This document shows, piece by piece, positions 42,541 through 51,113 of a stretch of DNA of 64,000 nt. Origin of the DNA: Romeriopsis sp046049545 (lineage in GTDB: Bacteria; Cyanobacteriota; Cyanobacteriia; Leptolyngbyales; Leptolyngbyaceae). How positions within the stretch are numbered: position 1 is the stretch's first letter; each line of letters begins with the position of its first letter. The translations under genes were made by a program, and so were the position numbers. Below the pieces are notes generated by a model that did not search any database, had not been told where the DNA came from, and worked only from the letters and a program-made list of their open reading frames with translations. The stretch covers positions 1-64,000 of the forward strand of contig JBJORF010000001.1 in NCBI GenBank assembly GCA_046049545.1. Reading direction: 5' to 3'.

Positions 42541-42721
42541 GCCACCAATTCACCACCCTAGATCCTGAAAAATACCGATCTACTGCCCCCCGTAGACTTT
42601 TTCAATATCCGCAATCCCCGCTAGGAATGGACAAATTTGACTGGGCATCTTGGATTTAGTTGACAAGCATTCCCCTTGCAACATCACACTTTCCGGTCAA
42701 ATTTAGACTCCCTAATTTCCT
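42541..42721. other. Intergenic region between the aminotransferase gene and the small frame at 42722
   Basis: No credible gene. A TTGACA hexamer occurs at 42660 but no convincing -10 is placed 16–18 nt beyond it. Confidence 0.4.
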
Positions 42722-42895
42722 ATGCGTCCTCTGTTCCAGTTTCCTGTTTGGCAGTTCCTCAAGCAGCCCCTGTTTGAAACTCACTACCATCCCGTCTTGA
42801 ATCCCCAGCGCTTTTGGCACCTCTACAGAGTCGATTTCCTGGAGCGTTGTCTTGATCGTGAAGTCGAATCCAACTCCAAAGGCCATTTGGATTAA
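42722..42895 (+). CDS. Possible small protein, 57 residues
   Basis: An ATG-started frame encodes MRPLFQFPVWQFLKQPLFET followed by HYHPVLNPQRFWHLYRVDFL and an acidic end. The composition (many aromatic and His residues, no low complexity) looks more like a protein than chance, and no overlapping gene is present on either strand. No Shine–Dalgarno is visible and I know no homologue. trpS starts 144 nt downstream. The call is tentative. Confidence 0.35.
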   Translation: MRPLFQFPVWQFLKQPLFETHYHPVLNPQRFWHLYRVDFLERCLDREVESNSKGHLD

Positions 42896-43038
42896 TCCCA
42901 TCGCTATGCAGCATCAATGGCCCGGATTTGGGGTTCGGCTGGGCAAGGTGATCGCTGATTCGGTAGAATAAAACGCTGCAACTTAACGCGACCGATCGGG
43001 CTACGTTGCCAGTAACTTATTCGACATTTCCAGAACCC

Positions 43039-44049
43039 ATGGCCAAGCAACGTATTCTTTCCGGCATTCAAACCACTGGCGATCTGCACCTGGGCAATTA
43101 CCTGGGTGCAATTCGTAATTGGGTCGAAATGCAGGATGACTACGATAGCTTCCTGTTTCTCGCCGATTTGCACGCGATTACCGTACCCCACGACCCCGCC
43201 ACCTTGGCCGAAAATACCTACAAGGTCGCTGCGGCTTATCTCGCCTGTGGTATTGACCCCGATCGTTCGACGGTATTCGTTCAGTCCCATGTCAAGGCCC
43301 ATGCCGAACTCGCTTGGCTGCTGAACTGCATTACCCCGCTGAATTGGCTGGAGCGGATGATTCAGTTCAAGGAAAAAGCGATTAAGCAAGGCGAAGATGT
43401 GAGCGTTGGGTTGCTCGACTATCCCGTGCTGCAAGCGGCGGACATTCTGCTGTACGAACCGGATCAAGTGCCCGTCGGCGAAGATCAAAAGCAGCATTTG
43501 GAACTGACCCGCGACATCGCCGGACGGTTCAACTATTTGTTTGGTCAGCCGGAACAGCCCGTGCTCAAGGTGCCAACGCCCGTGATTCGCAAGGAAGGGG
43601 CGCGGATTATGAGCCTCGCCGATGGCACCAAAAAAATGTCGAAATCCGATCCCTCGGAACTGAGCCGCATCAACATCGCCGACAACGCCGACACGATCGC
43701 CACCAAAATCAAAAAATGCAAAACTGACCCAACGCGCGGCCTGGAATTTAACAACCCCGATCGGCCCGAATGCCACAACCTGCTGACGCTCTACATGCTA
43801 CTGAGCGGCAAACCCCAGGCAGAAGTGGCTGTCGAATGTCAGGACATGGGCTGGGGCCAGTTCAAGCCCCTCTTGACCGAAACCGCGATCGCGGCCCTCG
43901 ATCCGATCCAAGCGGAGTACCATCGCTTATTGGCCGATCGGACACACCTCGAAACCGTCCTCCGCGAGGGTCGCATCAAAGCCGAAGTCGTCGCCAATGT
44001 CACCCTAGCAAAAGTCAAGGATGCCTTGGGCTACTCCCGATCACTCTAA
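43039..44049 (+). CDS. trpS: Tryptophan–tRNA ligase
   Basis: This 336-residue class I aminoacyl-tRNA synthetase charges tRNA-Trp. The HIGH motif appears as TGDLHLGNYLGAI, with DLHAIT, LLDYPVLQAADILLY, VGEDQKQHLELTRDIA and the KMSKS motif complete in TKKMSKSDPSE. ATG 43039 fits the family start. A TTG eleven codons earlier would extend into poorly conserved sequence. Confidence 0.97.
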   Translation: MAKQRILSGIQTTGDLHLGNYLGAIRNWVEMQDDYDSFLFLADLHAITVPHDPATLAENTYKVAAAYLACGIDPDRSTVFVQSHVKAHAELAWLLNCITPLNWLERMIQFKEKAIKQGEDVSVGLLDYPVLQAADILLYEPDQVPVGEDQKQHLELTRDIAGRFNYLFGQPEQPVLKVPTPVIRKEGARIMSLADGTKKMSKSDPSELSRINIADNADTIATKIKKCKTDPTRGLEFNNPDRPECHNLLTLYMLLSGKPQAEVAVECQDMGWGQFKPLLTETAIAALDPIQAEYHRLLADRTHLETVLREGRIKAEVVANVTLAKVKDALGYSRSL

Positions 44050-44154
44050 AATAGTCGCAACCTTGGCCAGATTCAAAGCCCGCCAGATCTTTCCCGATCC
44101 TTCCCTTTACTTTGCTAGCCTGCCCCGCAGTGCTATAGGAAGGAAATTGGAACA

Positions 44155-47100
44155 ATGGTTCAGTATCATTTGGGGATCAATCTCGGTCACGAACGATCGG
44201 TGGCGATCGTCGAAGATGGCGTCGTTCGGGTGGCGATCGAACAGGAACGCCTCGATCGCAATAAATTCAGTCTCGGCTACTTGCTCCAAGCACCGGGCCG
44301 CGCCGATCAGATGCAGTTGCCCGCTGAAGCAATTCGCTATTGTCTGGATGCCTGCGGCATTGAATTGCGTGATTTAACCAGCATTACGGCGAACATGCCC
44401 GGTGAAGATTTTGGGCCGCAGATTTTGCAGCGATCGCTGCCACCGGAAGTCGCCGACCGGGCTCATCACATTCCCAGCCATCATTTGGCCCATGCTTACT
44501 CCGCCTACTTTCCCTCCAGTTTCGACGAGGCATTGGTCCTGGTGGTTGATGCCAGCGGCAGCACCCATGACCACCAAACGGAATCCTACAGCCTCTATAC
44601 GGGCCGCCACGGAGAACTCACCACCCTCCACAGTGAAACCGTCACATCCCACCTCGCCGGGATCTCTACCCTCGGATTTTTGTACGAATATGTCACCCGT
44701 AAGTCGGGCTTCGTGACCAAGGTCAACGACAAAATTCAGCATGCGGAAGCGGGTAAATTAATGGGACTCGCGCCCTTCGGCGGGCCGCAACCGAACTGGC
44801 ATCGCTGGATTCAACCGATGGAAAACAGCTACAGCCTCGGATTTTCCGCCTATGACACATTCTTAGAAATTGCCGCGATCGAGAAACAATACGACACTGG
44901 GGAAGGTAAGCCTTACCTGCGCCCCCATCTAGTGGATTTGGCCTATAAAGTTCAGCATGAATTGGAACAAGCATTGCTGCATATAGTCCGCCTGGCCGTG
45001 CAGGAGACAGGCTTGCGGAAGCTCTGCATCGCCGGTGGCGTGGGCCTCAATTCCGTCGCGAATTACAAATTGCTGCAAGAACTCGGGCTGGAAGATATTT
45101 TCATTTTCCCGGCGGCGGGGGACAGCGGCATCGCGGCGGGCTGTGCGTTGTGGGCCTATAACCAGATTGAAGGCGGCACAAAGCGGGTACCGATGCTGAA
45201 GGCGAATTTGGGTCGGGCCTATGGGCAGGAGACGATCGACCAAGCCGTCACCCAGTTTGCGGGCGATATTGTCTTTGAATCGCTCACTCCGGAACAAATG
45301 ATTCAGCGCAGCGCCGAGGCGCTGGCCCAGGGCAGCATTGTCGCGCGGTTTGAAGGCGGCTCGGAATATGGGCCACGGGCTTTGGGGCAACGATCGATCA
45401 TGGGCGACCCGACGTTCCTGCGAATGAAGGACATCATCAATGCGCGGGTGAAGTTCCGCGAGGCATTCCGGCCCTTTGCCCCGGTAATTCCGCTGGAGTC
45501 GATCACCGAGGTTTTTGAGCAGCAGGTCGCTGCGCCGTTCATGCTCGTCGTGCCGCAGATTCGGCCCGAATTTCACAGCGTCATTCCAGCAGTGACGCAC
45601 GTTGACGGTACCGGGCGCGTCCAAACCGTCACGGCGAACGAAAATCCCTATTTCTACCAAGTCTGTCACCAACTGGTTGCCCAACGCCAAGGCCCACCCG
45701 TCTTGCTGAACACCAGCTTCAACGTCGCCGGACAACCGATCGTCGAAACCCCCGCCGAAGCGATCGCCACATTCCTGGAAACGGACATCGACTTCCTGGC
45801 CCTGGAAAATGTCTGGATCGCCAAACGCCACGTGCCCGTTCTGGACTACCACGATCATCTCAGCAAAGTTAGCGACAGCCCCACCCCCCACGGCCTCACC
45901 GAACCCGCCGCCGACCCTACACCCTTGATGCGACAGCTCGATCGGGCATTGTTTTACGGTGAAACGGAAAATTGTCCTTGGTCGATCGCAGAACTCACCA
46001 AGCTCTCCGCCCAAGGCGCAAAATACAAAGAAACCAGCCGACTTTTTCCAACAGGCCCGCTGCCTGGTCAACTACGCACGCAATTAAATCAAAACACGGT
46101 GATGCTCCTCGATCCGCTGGGGCAATCGGCCCTGGTGGATTTGCGCGGGCAGGTAAAGCCGCAGGTTTATGCGTTTGAGCAAGTGCGGTGGCTGATGACC
46201 GCCTTGCAAGGCAATGCTGCCGATATCGCGCAATTGCGAATTGAATCCAACCTCAGCCAGCGTGAGTTCACCGCCAAATTGGATTGGGTGCGGGCGCAAT
46301 TACAGCCCTACGGGTTAGTTCCAGCGATCCAATCCCACCACATCGCCAACGATTCACCGATCCCAACGATCGTTTCCAAGACCTTGGAATCCTTTGCCGA
46401 CGAGCATTTCTCGGTGCAGCATTTGCTGAAGGGGCTCTATGACTGTCTCAAGCAAGCCGATTACAGCGCGACAACGATCGCGGCTGCTTTACAGGTGGAA
46501 TCGCTCCAGCACATTGAGCCGACCCGATTGCACTATTACGATCGGCATCGCTTGCCCCAAACAATTTTGGGCGATTTGATTCGGCTGTTTCAATTGCGGG
46601 TGGCCCTGCCGGAACAACGACTGCGAACTATCTTTGGGGCCGATGTGTTTGTGGCGTTACGCAATCTCGGGGTGCTGATCATGCGCCTGGATGGTTGGGC
46701 TTCGCGGGTTGATTTATTTGATGTTGCGGGATTGTACATCGCGACGGATCACCGCTACATGGTATTGCCGGAAGATCGCCAGGTTGAAGAAAGTCCGGTG
46801 ATGTACATCGGCATGGATAGCATGGGCCTCGTGCAGACTGCGCCCCATTATCCCGTCGATCGGGTGCTGGATCTATGCTGCGGCAGTGGGATTCAGGGTT
46901 TGATTGCGAGTCGCTATGCCCAGCAAGTCATTAGCGTTGACATCAATCCTCGCGCCCTACGCTTCTCTCGGTTCAATGCCCAACTGAATGGCATTAACAA
47001 CATTGAATTCCGCCTGGGCAGCCTATACGAAGCCGTTCCCGGACAGGCATTTAATACAATTTTGGCAAATCCACCCTTCGTTCCCAGCCCCACCAGCGGC

Positions 47101-47997
47101 TTCCGCTTCCGGGATGGGGGCGCAAACGGCGAGGAAATCCTACGGGCGATCGTCGAAGGTAGCCCCAACCATCTCCAGCCTGACGGGCAATTGTTCATCG
47201 TCACGGATTTGGTGGATATCGTGGATTATGAAACGAAGCTAGATCATTGGTGGCAGGGCGGTGCTGCCCACAAATTAGTGCTGGGAACCGCCGATCGGGA
47301 TGACATTTTGTTCTCAGTACCCCATAGCCACGCCGCCTTTGGTCAGAGCTTTGAGCAATACAACCAAGAGCTCGACAAGTGGGTCAACAACTTCCACCAA
47401 GCGGGCCTGAGCGCGGTGAATTTCGGCTACATCCTCCTGCGTCGACTGCCCCATCAAGTCACAGGCAGCTACTACCGCCGCACGATCCATAATCCCAGTC
47501 AGCCGATTTTCGAGTCGGTGCAGGGTTATTTTCAGCAGCGGCAGTATTTGACCCAGGCGGGCAGGGGCGATCGGATGCAGGTCACGATCACCCCTGGCAT
47601 TAAGTTCCGGGTGGAGAGCACGATCGACGGGGCCGCATCCAATGTGGAAATTTTCGCAGCGGATAATCCCTACTTCACCACTTACCCAATCGGCACATCG
47701 CTTTACGGGTTGCTTCAGCAGCTTGGTCAACAGCCAATGGCTTGGCAAGATGTGGCGATCGGTGAGCAGCAGGCGATCTTTGAAGATCTCTTGTTCAAGG
47801 GGATTTTGCAGCTCGCGCCGATCAGTGCCGATCAGCCGATTCCGACAGCTTGGCCGATCAGTCAGTTCAGCACCCGGCTCGCCGCACCCGTCAATGCCGT
47901 TCAGCCGTCCTGCCGCAACCAGTCGCGCACGAATGAGTTGAGCATTGTGGAATTACAGACCAAGACCACGCCAACTTGTCTGTCGTCCTATCTGTAA
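44155..47997 (+). CDS. Carbamoyltransferase–methyltransferase fusion protein, 1280 residues
   Basis: Residues 1–~580 are a complete NodU/CmcH-type O-carbamoyltransferase. The Kae1/YrdC-like N-terminal part shows LGINLGHERSVAIVEDG, HHLAHAYSAYF, VVDASGS and AGGVGLNSVANYKLL. Its C-terminal part shows SEYGPRALGQRSIMGDP and LLNTSFNVAGQPIVETP. A ~230-residue linker with no clear motif follows. Residues ~800–1130 hold a class I SAM methyltransferase: VLDLCCGSGIQGLIAS near 904, VISVDINPRAL, and a catalytic-type NPPF motif near 972 followed by FRFRDGGANGEE. A ~150-residue C-terminal domain is unassigned. The ATG at 44155 follows purine-rich aggaagg. The acceptor is unknown; a natural product or sugar is likely. 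Such a fusion is not one I recall being described. Confidence 0.85.
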   Translation: MVQYHLGINLGHERSVAIVEDGVVRVAIEQERLDRNKFSLGYLLQAPGRADQMQLPAEAIRYCLDACGIELRDLTSITANMPGEDFGPQILQRSLPPEVADRAHHIPSHHLAHAYSAYFPSSFDEALVLVVDASGSTHDHQTESYSLYTGRHGELTTLHSETVTSHLAGISTLGFLYEYVTRKSGFVTKVNDKIQHAEAGKLMGLAPFGGPQPNWHRWIQPMENSYSLGFSAYDTFLEIAAIEKQYDTGEGKPYLRPHLVDLAYKVQHELEQALLHIVRLAVQETGLRKLCIAGGVGLNSVANYKLLQELGLEDIFIFPAAGDSGIAAGCALWAYNQIEGGTKRVPMLKANLGRAYGQETIDQAVTQFAGDIVFESLTPEQMIQRSAEALAQGSIVARFEGGSEYGPRALGQRSIMGDPTFLRMKDIINARVKFREAFRPFAPVIPLESITEVFEQQVAAPFMLVVPQIRPEFHSVIPAVTHVDGTGRVQTVTANENPYFYQVCHQLVAQRQGPPVLLNTSFNVAGQPIVETPAEAIATFLETDIDFLALENVWIAKRHVPVLDYHDHLSKVSDSPTPHGLTEPAADPTPLMRQLDRALFYGETENCPWSIAELTKLSAQGAKYKETSRLFPTGPLPGQLRTQLNQNTVMLLDPLGQSALVDLRGQVKPQVYAFEQVRWLMTALQGNAADIAQLRIESNLSQREFTAKLDWVRAQLQPYGLVPAIQSHHIANDSPIPTIVSKTLESFADEHFSVQHLLKGLYDCLKQADYSATTIAAALQVESLQHIEPTRLHYYDRHRLPQTILGDLIRLFQLRVALPEQRLRTIFGADVFVALRNLGVLIMRLDGWASRVDLFDVAGLYIATDHRYMVLPEDRQVEESPVMYIGMDSMGLVQTAPHYPVDRVLDLCCGSGIQGLIASRYAQQVISVDINPRALRFSRFNAQLNGINNIEFRLGSLYEAVPGQAFNTILANPPFVPSPTSGFRFRDGGANGEEILRAIVEGSPNHLQPDGQLFIVTDLVDIVDYETKLDHWWQGGAAHKLVLGTADRDDILFSVPHSHAAFGQSFEQYNQELDKWVNNFHQAGLSAVNFGYILLRRLPHQVTGSYYRRTIHNPSQPIFESVQGYFQQRQYLTQAGRGDRMQVTITPGIKFRVESTIDGAASNVEIFAADNPYFTTYPIGTSLYGLLQQLGQQPMAWQDVAIGEQQAIFEDLLFKGILQLAPISADQPIPTAWPISQFSTRLAAPVNAVQPSCRNQSRTNELSIVELQTKTTPTCLSSYL

Positions 47998-47999
47998 CC

Positions 48000-48527
48000 T
48001 CAGCTCGAAACCAACCGACAGCGCACCCGATCGCCCACCGCGATCGGGCCGCCCGTCACCAATCGCGCGGTCATGCCCCCATGGCCGCGCATGGCGTTGT
48101 AGACCCCACGGCCCAGTTCCTGCTCCATCCGGGAACAAGGATCGCAGGGGCCAGTGATGACGAGTTCTACCCGATCGCCGATCTGGCAATGGAGCTTCAG
48201 GTCAGAAAAGGGGGATTTCATCGCGATTAAATTGATGCCAGAAATGATTAAATTCCGCCGCAAGTCGAGCGGGTTCAAACTTGCTAATCCACCCCACTGG
48301 GCGATCAGCGGAATATGCTCAGCCTGAATCAGCGTCACTTCGCGCTTGCGGGATGACTCCGTCGTGCGTTCGGTTTGCGATCGGCGATCGCCCATCAAGC
48401 CATAGCCTAGAACTGCTTCAACCATGGGTACAGCGGTCGCAGGTTTGCGCCGATCGGGTCGCAGCACGATCATTTCAAGTCGGCCATCAACCGCAAACTG
48501 TTGGCTCAATTCACGCAAGTTTTCCAT
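48000..48527 (-). CDS. MOSC-domain protein
   Basis: This 175-residue MOSC protein has DGRLEMIVLRPDRRKPATAV, VEAVLGYGLMGDRRS, REVTLIQAEHIPLIA, DLRRNLIISGINL and the sulfur-carrying type Cys in GPCDPCSRMEQELG. MOSC domains occur in molybdenum cofactor sulfurases and in mARC/YiiM-like enzymes that move sulfur or reduce N-hydroxylated bases. A stand-alone domain of this size gives no substrate. It begins 4 nt after the CYTH gene, implying cotranscription and probably translational coupling. Confidence 0.9.
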   Translation of the reverse strand: MENLRELSQQFAVDGRLEMIVLRPDRRKPATAVPMVEAVLGYGLMGDRRSQTERTTESSRKREVTLIQAEHIPLIAQWGGLASLNPLDLRRNLIISGINLIAMKSPFSDLKLHCQIGDRVELVITGPCDPCSRMEQELGRGVYNAMRGHGGMTARLVTGGPIAVGDRVRCRLVSS

Positions 48528-48531
48528 ACAG

Positions 48532-49140
48532 CTACCAACTGGTAAACGGCGATTTAGCTAAATTGGAATTGAAATAACGTGGGTCATCGGAGACCTCATC
48601 ACCAATCCAGTCAGGCAGTTCGACCTGCTGATCGACTGACGCTAACTCCACTTCCGCCACCACTAAACCCGCATTCGCGCCCAGAAATTCATCCACTTCC
48701 CAGATCAAGTTGCCGATCGGGATTTTGTAGCGATATTTCTCAATCTGGGGCTGGGCACAAACGAGATCTAACAAAGCCTGGGCTTGGATTTTCGGGATCT
48801 CGTATTCAAACTCCGATCGGCTAATGCCCACGGTCTTAGTTTTCAACGTCAGAAACCCCGCTTCTCCGGCAATCCGCAGCCGTGGTGTGCAGGTTGTAGG
48901 GTTCAGTCGGCCCGATTCATCCACTTGAAATAATGCCCGCATTGCCGCTGCATCCGCTTCCGGCACCGCAAAGGGCAGCTCAATATCTTCCTGGGCAATC
49001 ACAACGGTCTGCCCATCCATCAGGCGCACAACGGTCTGCGCATCCTGATAAACGTAGCCCTGGCGATAGTAAATGCCCTCAGCCAAGTCCTTCCAGGCGC
49101 GCGATCGGGTCAAAAACTTCCGCTCAATTTCCACACCCAT
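48532..49140 (-). CDS. CYTH-domain (triphosphate tunnel metalloenzyme) protein
   Basis: This 202-residue CYTH protein begins with the EIERKF signature (MGVEIERKFLTRSRAWKDLA) and carries tunnel residues in LRIAG, GFLTLKTKTVGISRSEFEYEIP, IEKYRYKIPIG, WEVDEFLG, AEVELASVD and DPRYFNSNLAKS. Bacterial members hydrolyse inorganic triphosphate or similar tri- and polyphosphates with Mg or Mn. A ~45-residue insert (about residues 35–80) lies between YVYQDAQ and LRIAG, making it longer than the ~155-residue core. ATG 49140 is the conserved start. MOSC follows. Confidence 0.88.
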   Translation of the reverse strand: MGVEIERKFLTRSRAWKDLAEGIYYRQGYVYQDAQTVVRLMDGQTVVIAQEDIELPFAVPEADAAAMRALFQVDESGRLNPTTCTPRLRIAGEAGFLTLKTKTVGISRSEFEYEIPKIQAQALLDLVCAQPQIEKYRYKIPIGNLIWEVDEFLGANAGLVVAEVELASVDQQVELPDWIGDEVSDDPRYFNSNLAKSPFTSW

Positions 49141-49190
49141 CGCCCTAAATCCCCCAAAATCATTGCCACTCCCTATTATCCAACAGACTA

Positions 49191-49220
49191 AGTCCGATAA
49201 ACTGGAGTCCGATAAGCTAA
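49191..49220. repeat. Tandem duplication, 15 bp x 2
   Basis: agtccgataaactgg followed by agtccgataagctaa in the gap between the CYTH and permease starts. Two bases differ in the second copy (a/g at position 11 and the end). Confidence 0.8.
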
Positions 49221-49254
49221 CGAACAAACGATTGATTCGCCCGCCTGCAATCCC

Positions 49255-50043
49255 ATGAACCGACCAATCCGCATCGCCAAAACCTTGATCACGACTTACT
49301 ACGCCTATATGGTAGAGTACCGTGCCGAACTGCTACTGTGGCTACTCTCCGGCTCCCTGCCGATCATCCTGATGGGCGCTTGGATGCAGGCTGCCAGCAC
49401 CGGCAAATTTAGCCTCACCCCAATCCAAATGGTGCAGTACTTTTTCACCGTTGCCGTGACGCGGCAGTTTACGGTCGTCTGGGTAATCTGGGACTTTGAG
49501 CGGGAAATCGTGGAGGGCAAACTTTCGCTCAAACTACTTCAACCGCTTGATCCTGGCTGGCATCACTTCACCAATCATGTAGGCGAGCGCTTTGCGCGAT
49601 TGCCGTTTATTTTATTGTTTATTCTAATTTTCTTTCTAGTATATCCATCAGCATTTTGGATGCCGAGCTTCTGGCAATTTCTCACTTATACTTTAGTTGT
49701 TTGTTCAGCTTTTGCTTTACAGTTTATTTTACAGTACACCCTGGCAATGTTTGCCTTCTGGACAGAGAAAGCAAGTTCACTTCAAGAGCTATCCTTCCTG
49801 CTCTATTTATTTCTCTCTGGTGTCGTTGCCCCGATCGCAGTCTTTCCAGAATCAGTTCAACAGTTTGTACAATGGCTACCCTATCCCTACTTAGTTGATC
49901 TTCCGGCCAATATACTGACGGGGCTGCCGACAGATGTGCCACGTGGTCTGCTGATGATTTACGGCTGGATCGCCGTCCTGACTGTGGTGAATCGGTGGCT
50001 ATGGCGCAAGGGACTGCGGCAATATTCGGGAATGGGGGCTTAG
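49255..50043 (+). CDS. ABC-2 family permease (COG4587-like)
   Basis: This 262-residue membrane protein has about six helices. It starts IAKTLITTYYAYMVEYRAEL and has VWVIWDFEREIVEGKLSLKLLQPL, a segment characteristic of ABC-2 permeases of the COG4587/COG3694 exporters, then GVVAPIAVFPESVQQFVQWL. Its partner permease follows 3 nt after the stop. The matching ATPase is probably the gene at 3515–4495, because COG4586 ATPases work with this pair. Substrate unknown. Base composition in the middle (49600–49900) is visibly AT-richer than the flanks. Confidence 0.85.
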   Translation: MNRPIRIAKTLITTYYAYMVEYRAELLLWLLSGSLPIILMGAWMQAASTGKFSLTPIQMVQYFFTVAVTRQFTVVWVIWDFEREIVEGKLSLKLLQPLDPGWHHFTNHVGERFARLPFILLFILIFFLVYPSAFWMPSFWQFLTYTLVVCSAFALQFILQYTLAMFAFWTEKASSLQELSFLLYLFLSGVVAPIAVFPESVQQFVQWLPYPYLVDLPANILTGLPTDVPRGLLMIYGWIAVLTVVNRWLWRKGLRQYSGMGA

Positions 50044-50046
50044 ACG

Positions 50047-50871
50047 ATGCTGAGCAAAATCGGACGTTATGTAAAATTGGTGCGACTGTTCTGGGGAACC
50101 GCAATCGCGGCGGAAATGGAGTACCGTTTGAATTTCGCGATCGCCACCCTCACCAGCCTCGGCTACCAAATCGGTAGCTTATTCACCCTATTTCTGTTCT
50201 ATCGCACGGGTTATGCCTTTCAAGACTGGACAGCCGCAGAAGCGATGATCGTACTGGGCAACTTCACAATTTTGCAGGGGTTCGCCGCAATGTTCTTGGC
50301 TCCGAATCTGAACCAAATCGTCAAACTCGTGGAACAAGGAACGCTGGATTTTGTGCTGCTGAAGCCGATTAGTTCGCAGTTTTGGCTCTCCACTCACCGT
50401 CTGTCACCTTGGGGGATCCCCGACTTTGTCTTCGGTGGGCTGATTGTTGCCTATGCCAGCACCAAAGTTACTCAAGAGCTCAGCATTCTCGGCAGTCCAA
50501 CCCGATTACCGCTATCTTATATCGCTAGCCTACTCCCAATGGGGTTTGGTTTTTTGATCCTCTACAGCCTGTGGTTTATTCTCGGGGCGACAAGTATTTG
50601 GTTTACGAGGATCTACAATGTGACCGAGGTATTGCGCGGATTACTGCAAGCTGGACGCAATCCGATCGTTGCCTATCCACCAGCTTTTCGAGTCTTCTTT
50701 CAGTTTGTTGTACCTGTCGTTTTTCTCACGACCACGCCAGCGGAGACGCTACTGAATCGCGTCGAACCGACTTGGCTCATCGGCAGTGGACTACTGGCAA
50801 TCGGCTTACTTTGCTTCTCCAACTGGTTTTGGCGATTTGCGCTGAAGTCTTACACCAGCGCTTCCAGCTAA
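50047..50871 (+). CDS. ABC-2 family permease (COG3694-like)
   Basis: The 274-residue membrane protein has about six helices and segments typical of COG3694: EMEYRLNFAIATLTSLGYQI, NQIVKLVEQGTLDFVLLKPI, and YNVTEVLRGLLQAGRNPIVA near the last helices. It starts 3 nt after the first permease stop (tag acg atg), so the two are cotranslated. Together they would form the membrane channel of a split ABC exporter. Confidence 0.85.
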   Translation: MLSKIGRYVKLVRLFWGTAIAAEMEYRLNFAIATLTSLGYQIGSLFTLFLFYRTGYAFQDWTAAEAMIVLGNFTILQGFAAMFLAPNLNQIVKLVEQGTLDFVLLKPISSQFWLSTHRLSPWGIPDFVFGGLIVAYASTKVTQELSILGSPTRLPLSYIASLLPMGFGFLILYSLWFILGATSIWFTRIYNVTEVLRGLLQAGRNPIVAYPPAFRVFFQFVVPVVFLTTTPAETLLNRVEPTWLIGSGLLAIGLLCFSNWFWRFALKSYTSASS

Positions 50872-51113
50872 TTTTCGGTCACTGGCTAAACTGTCAAACA
50901 CTTGACACACCAATGCCACACCACTTCCCTAAATTAGATTCAACCTTGAATCAAGACAACTAACTTTCACACGAACACCATTGGCATCAGCCGAACAAGG
51001 ATCTGGATCCGACGTTCAGCAGGTGCCAATTTTTGCTATGCTCCCAAAATCCAGACTTTCAAGATTCAGACTCTCAAAGTCAAACTCCTAGAATTCGCCG
51101 ATCGCAGGTTCCT

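Noticed and set aside
42904..43776. 290-codon minus-strand frame opposite trpS
   Set aside because: Mirrors conserved trpS codons; no start signal and no family similarity.
44929..46071. Long minus-strand frame inside the carbamoyltransferase gene
   Set aside because: Shadow of a recognised plus-strand gene; composition is not protein-like and no family features are seen.
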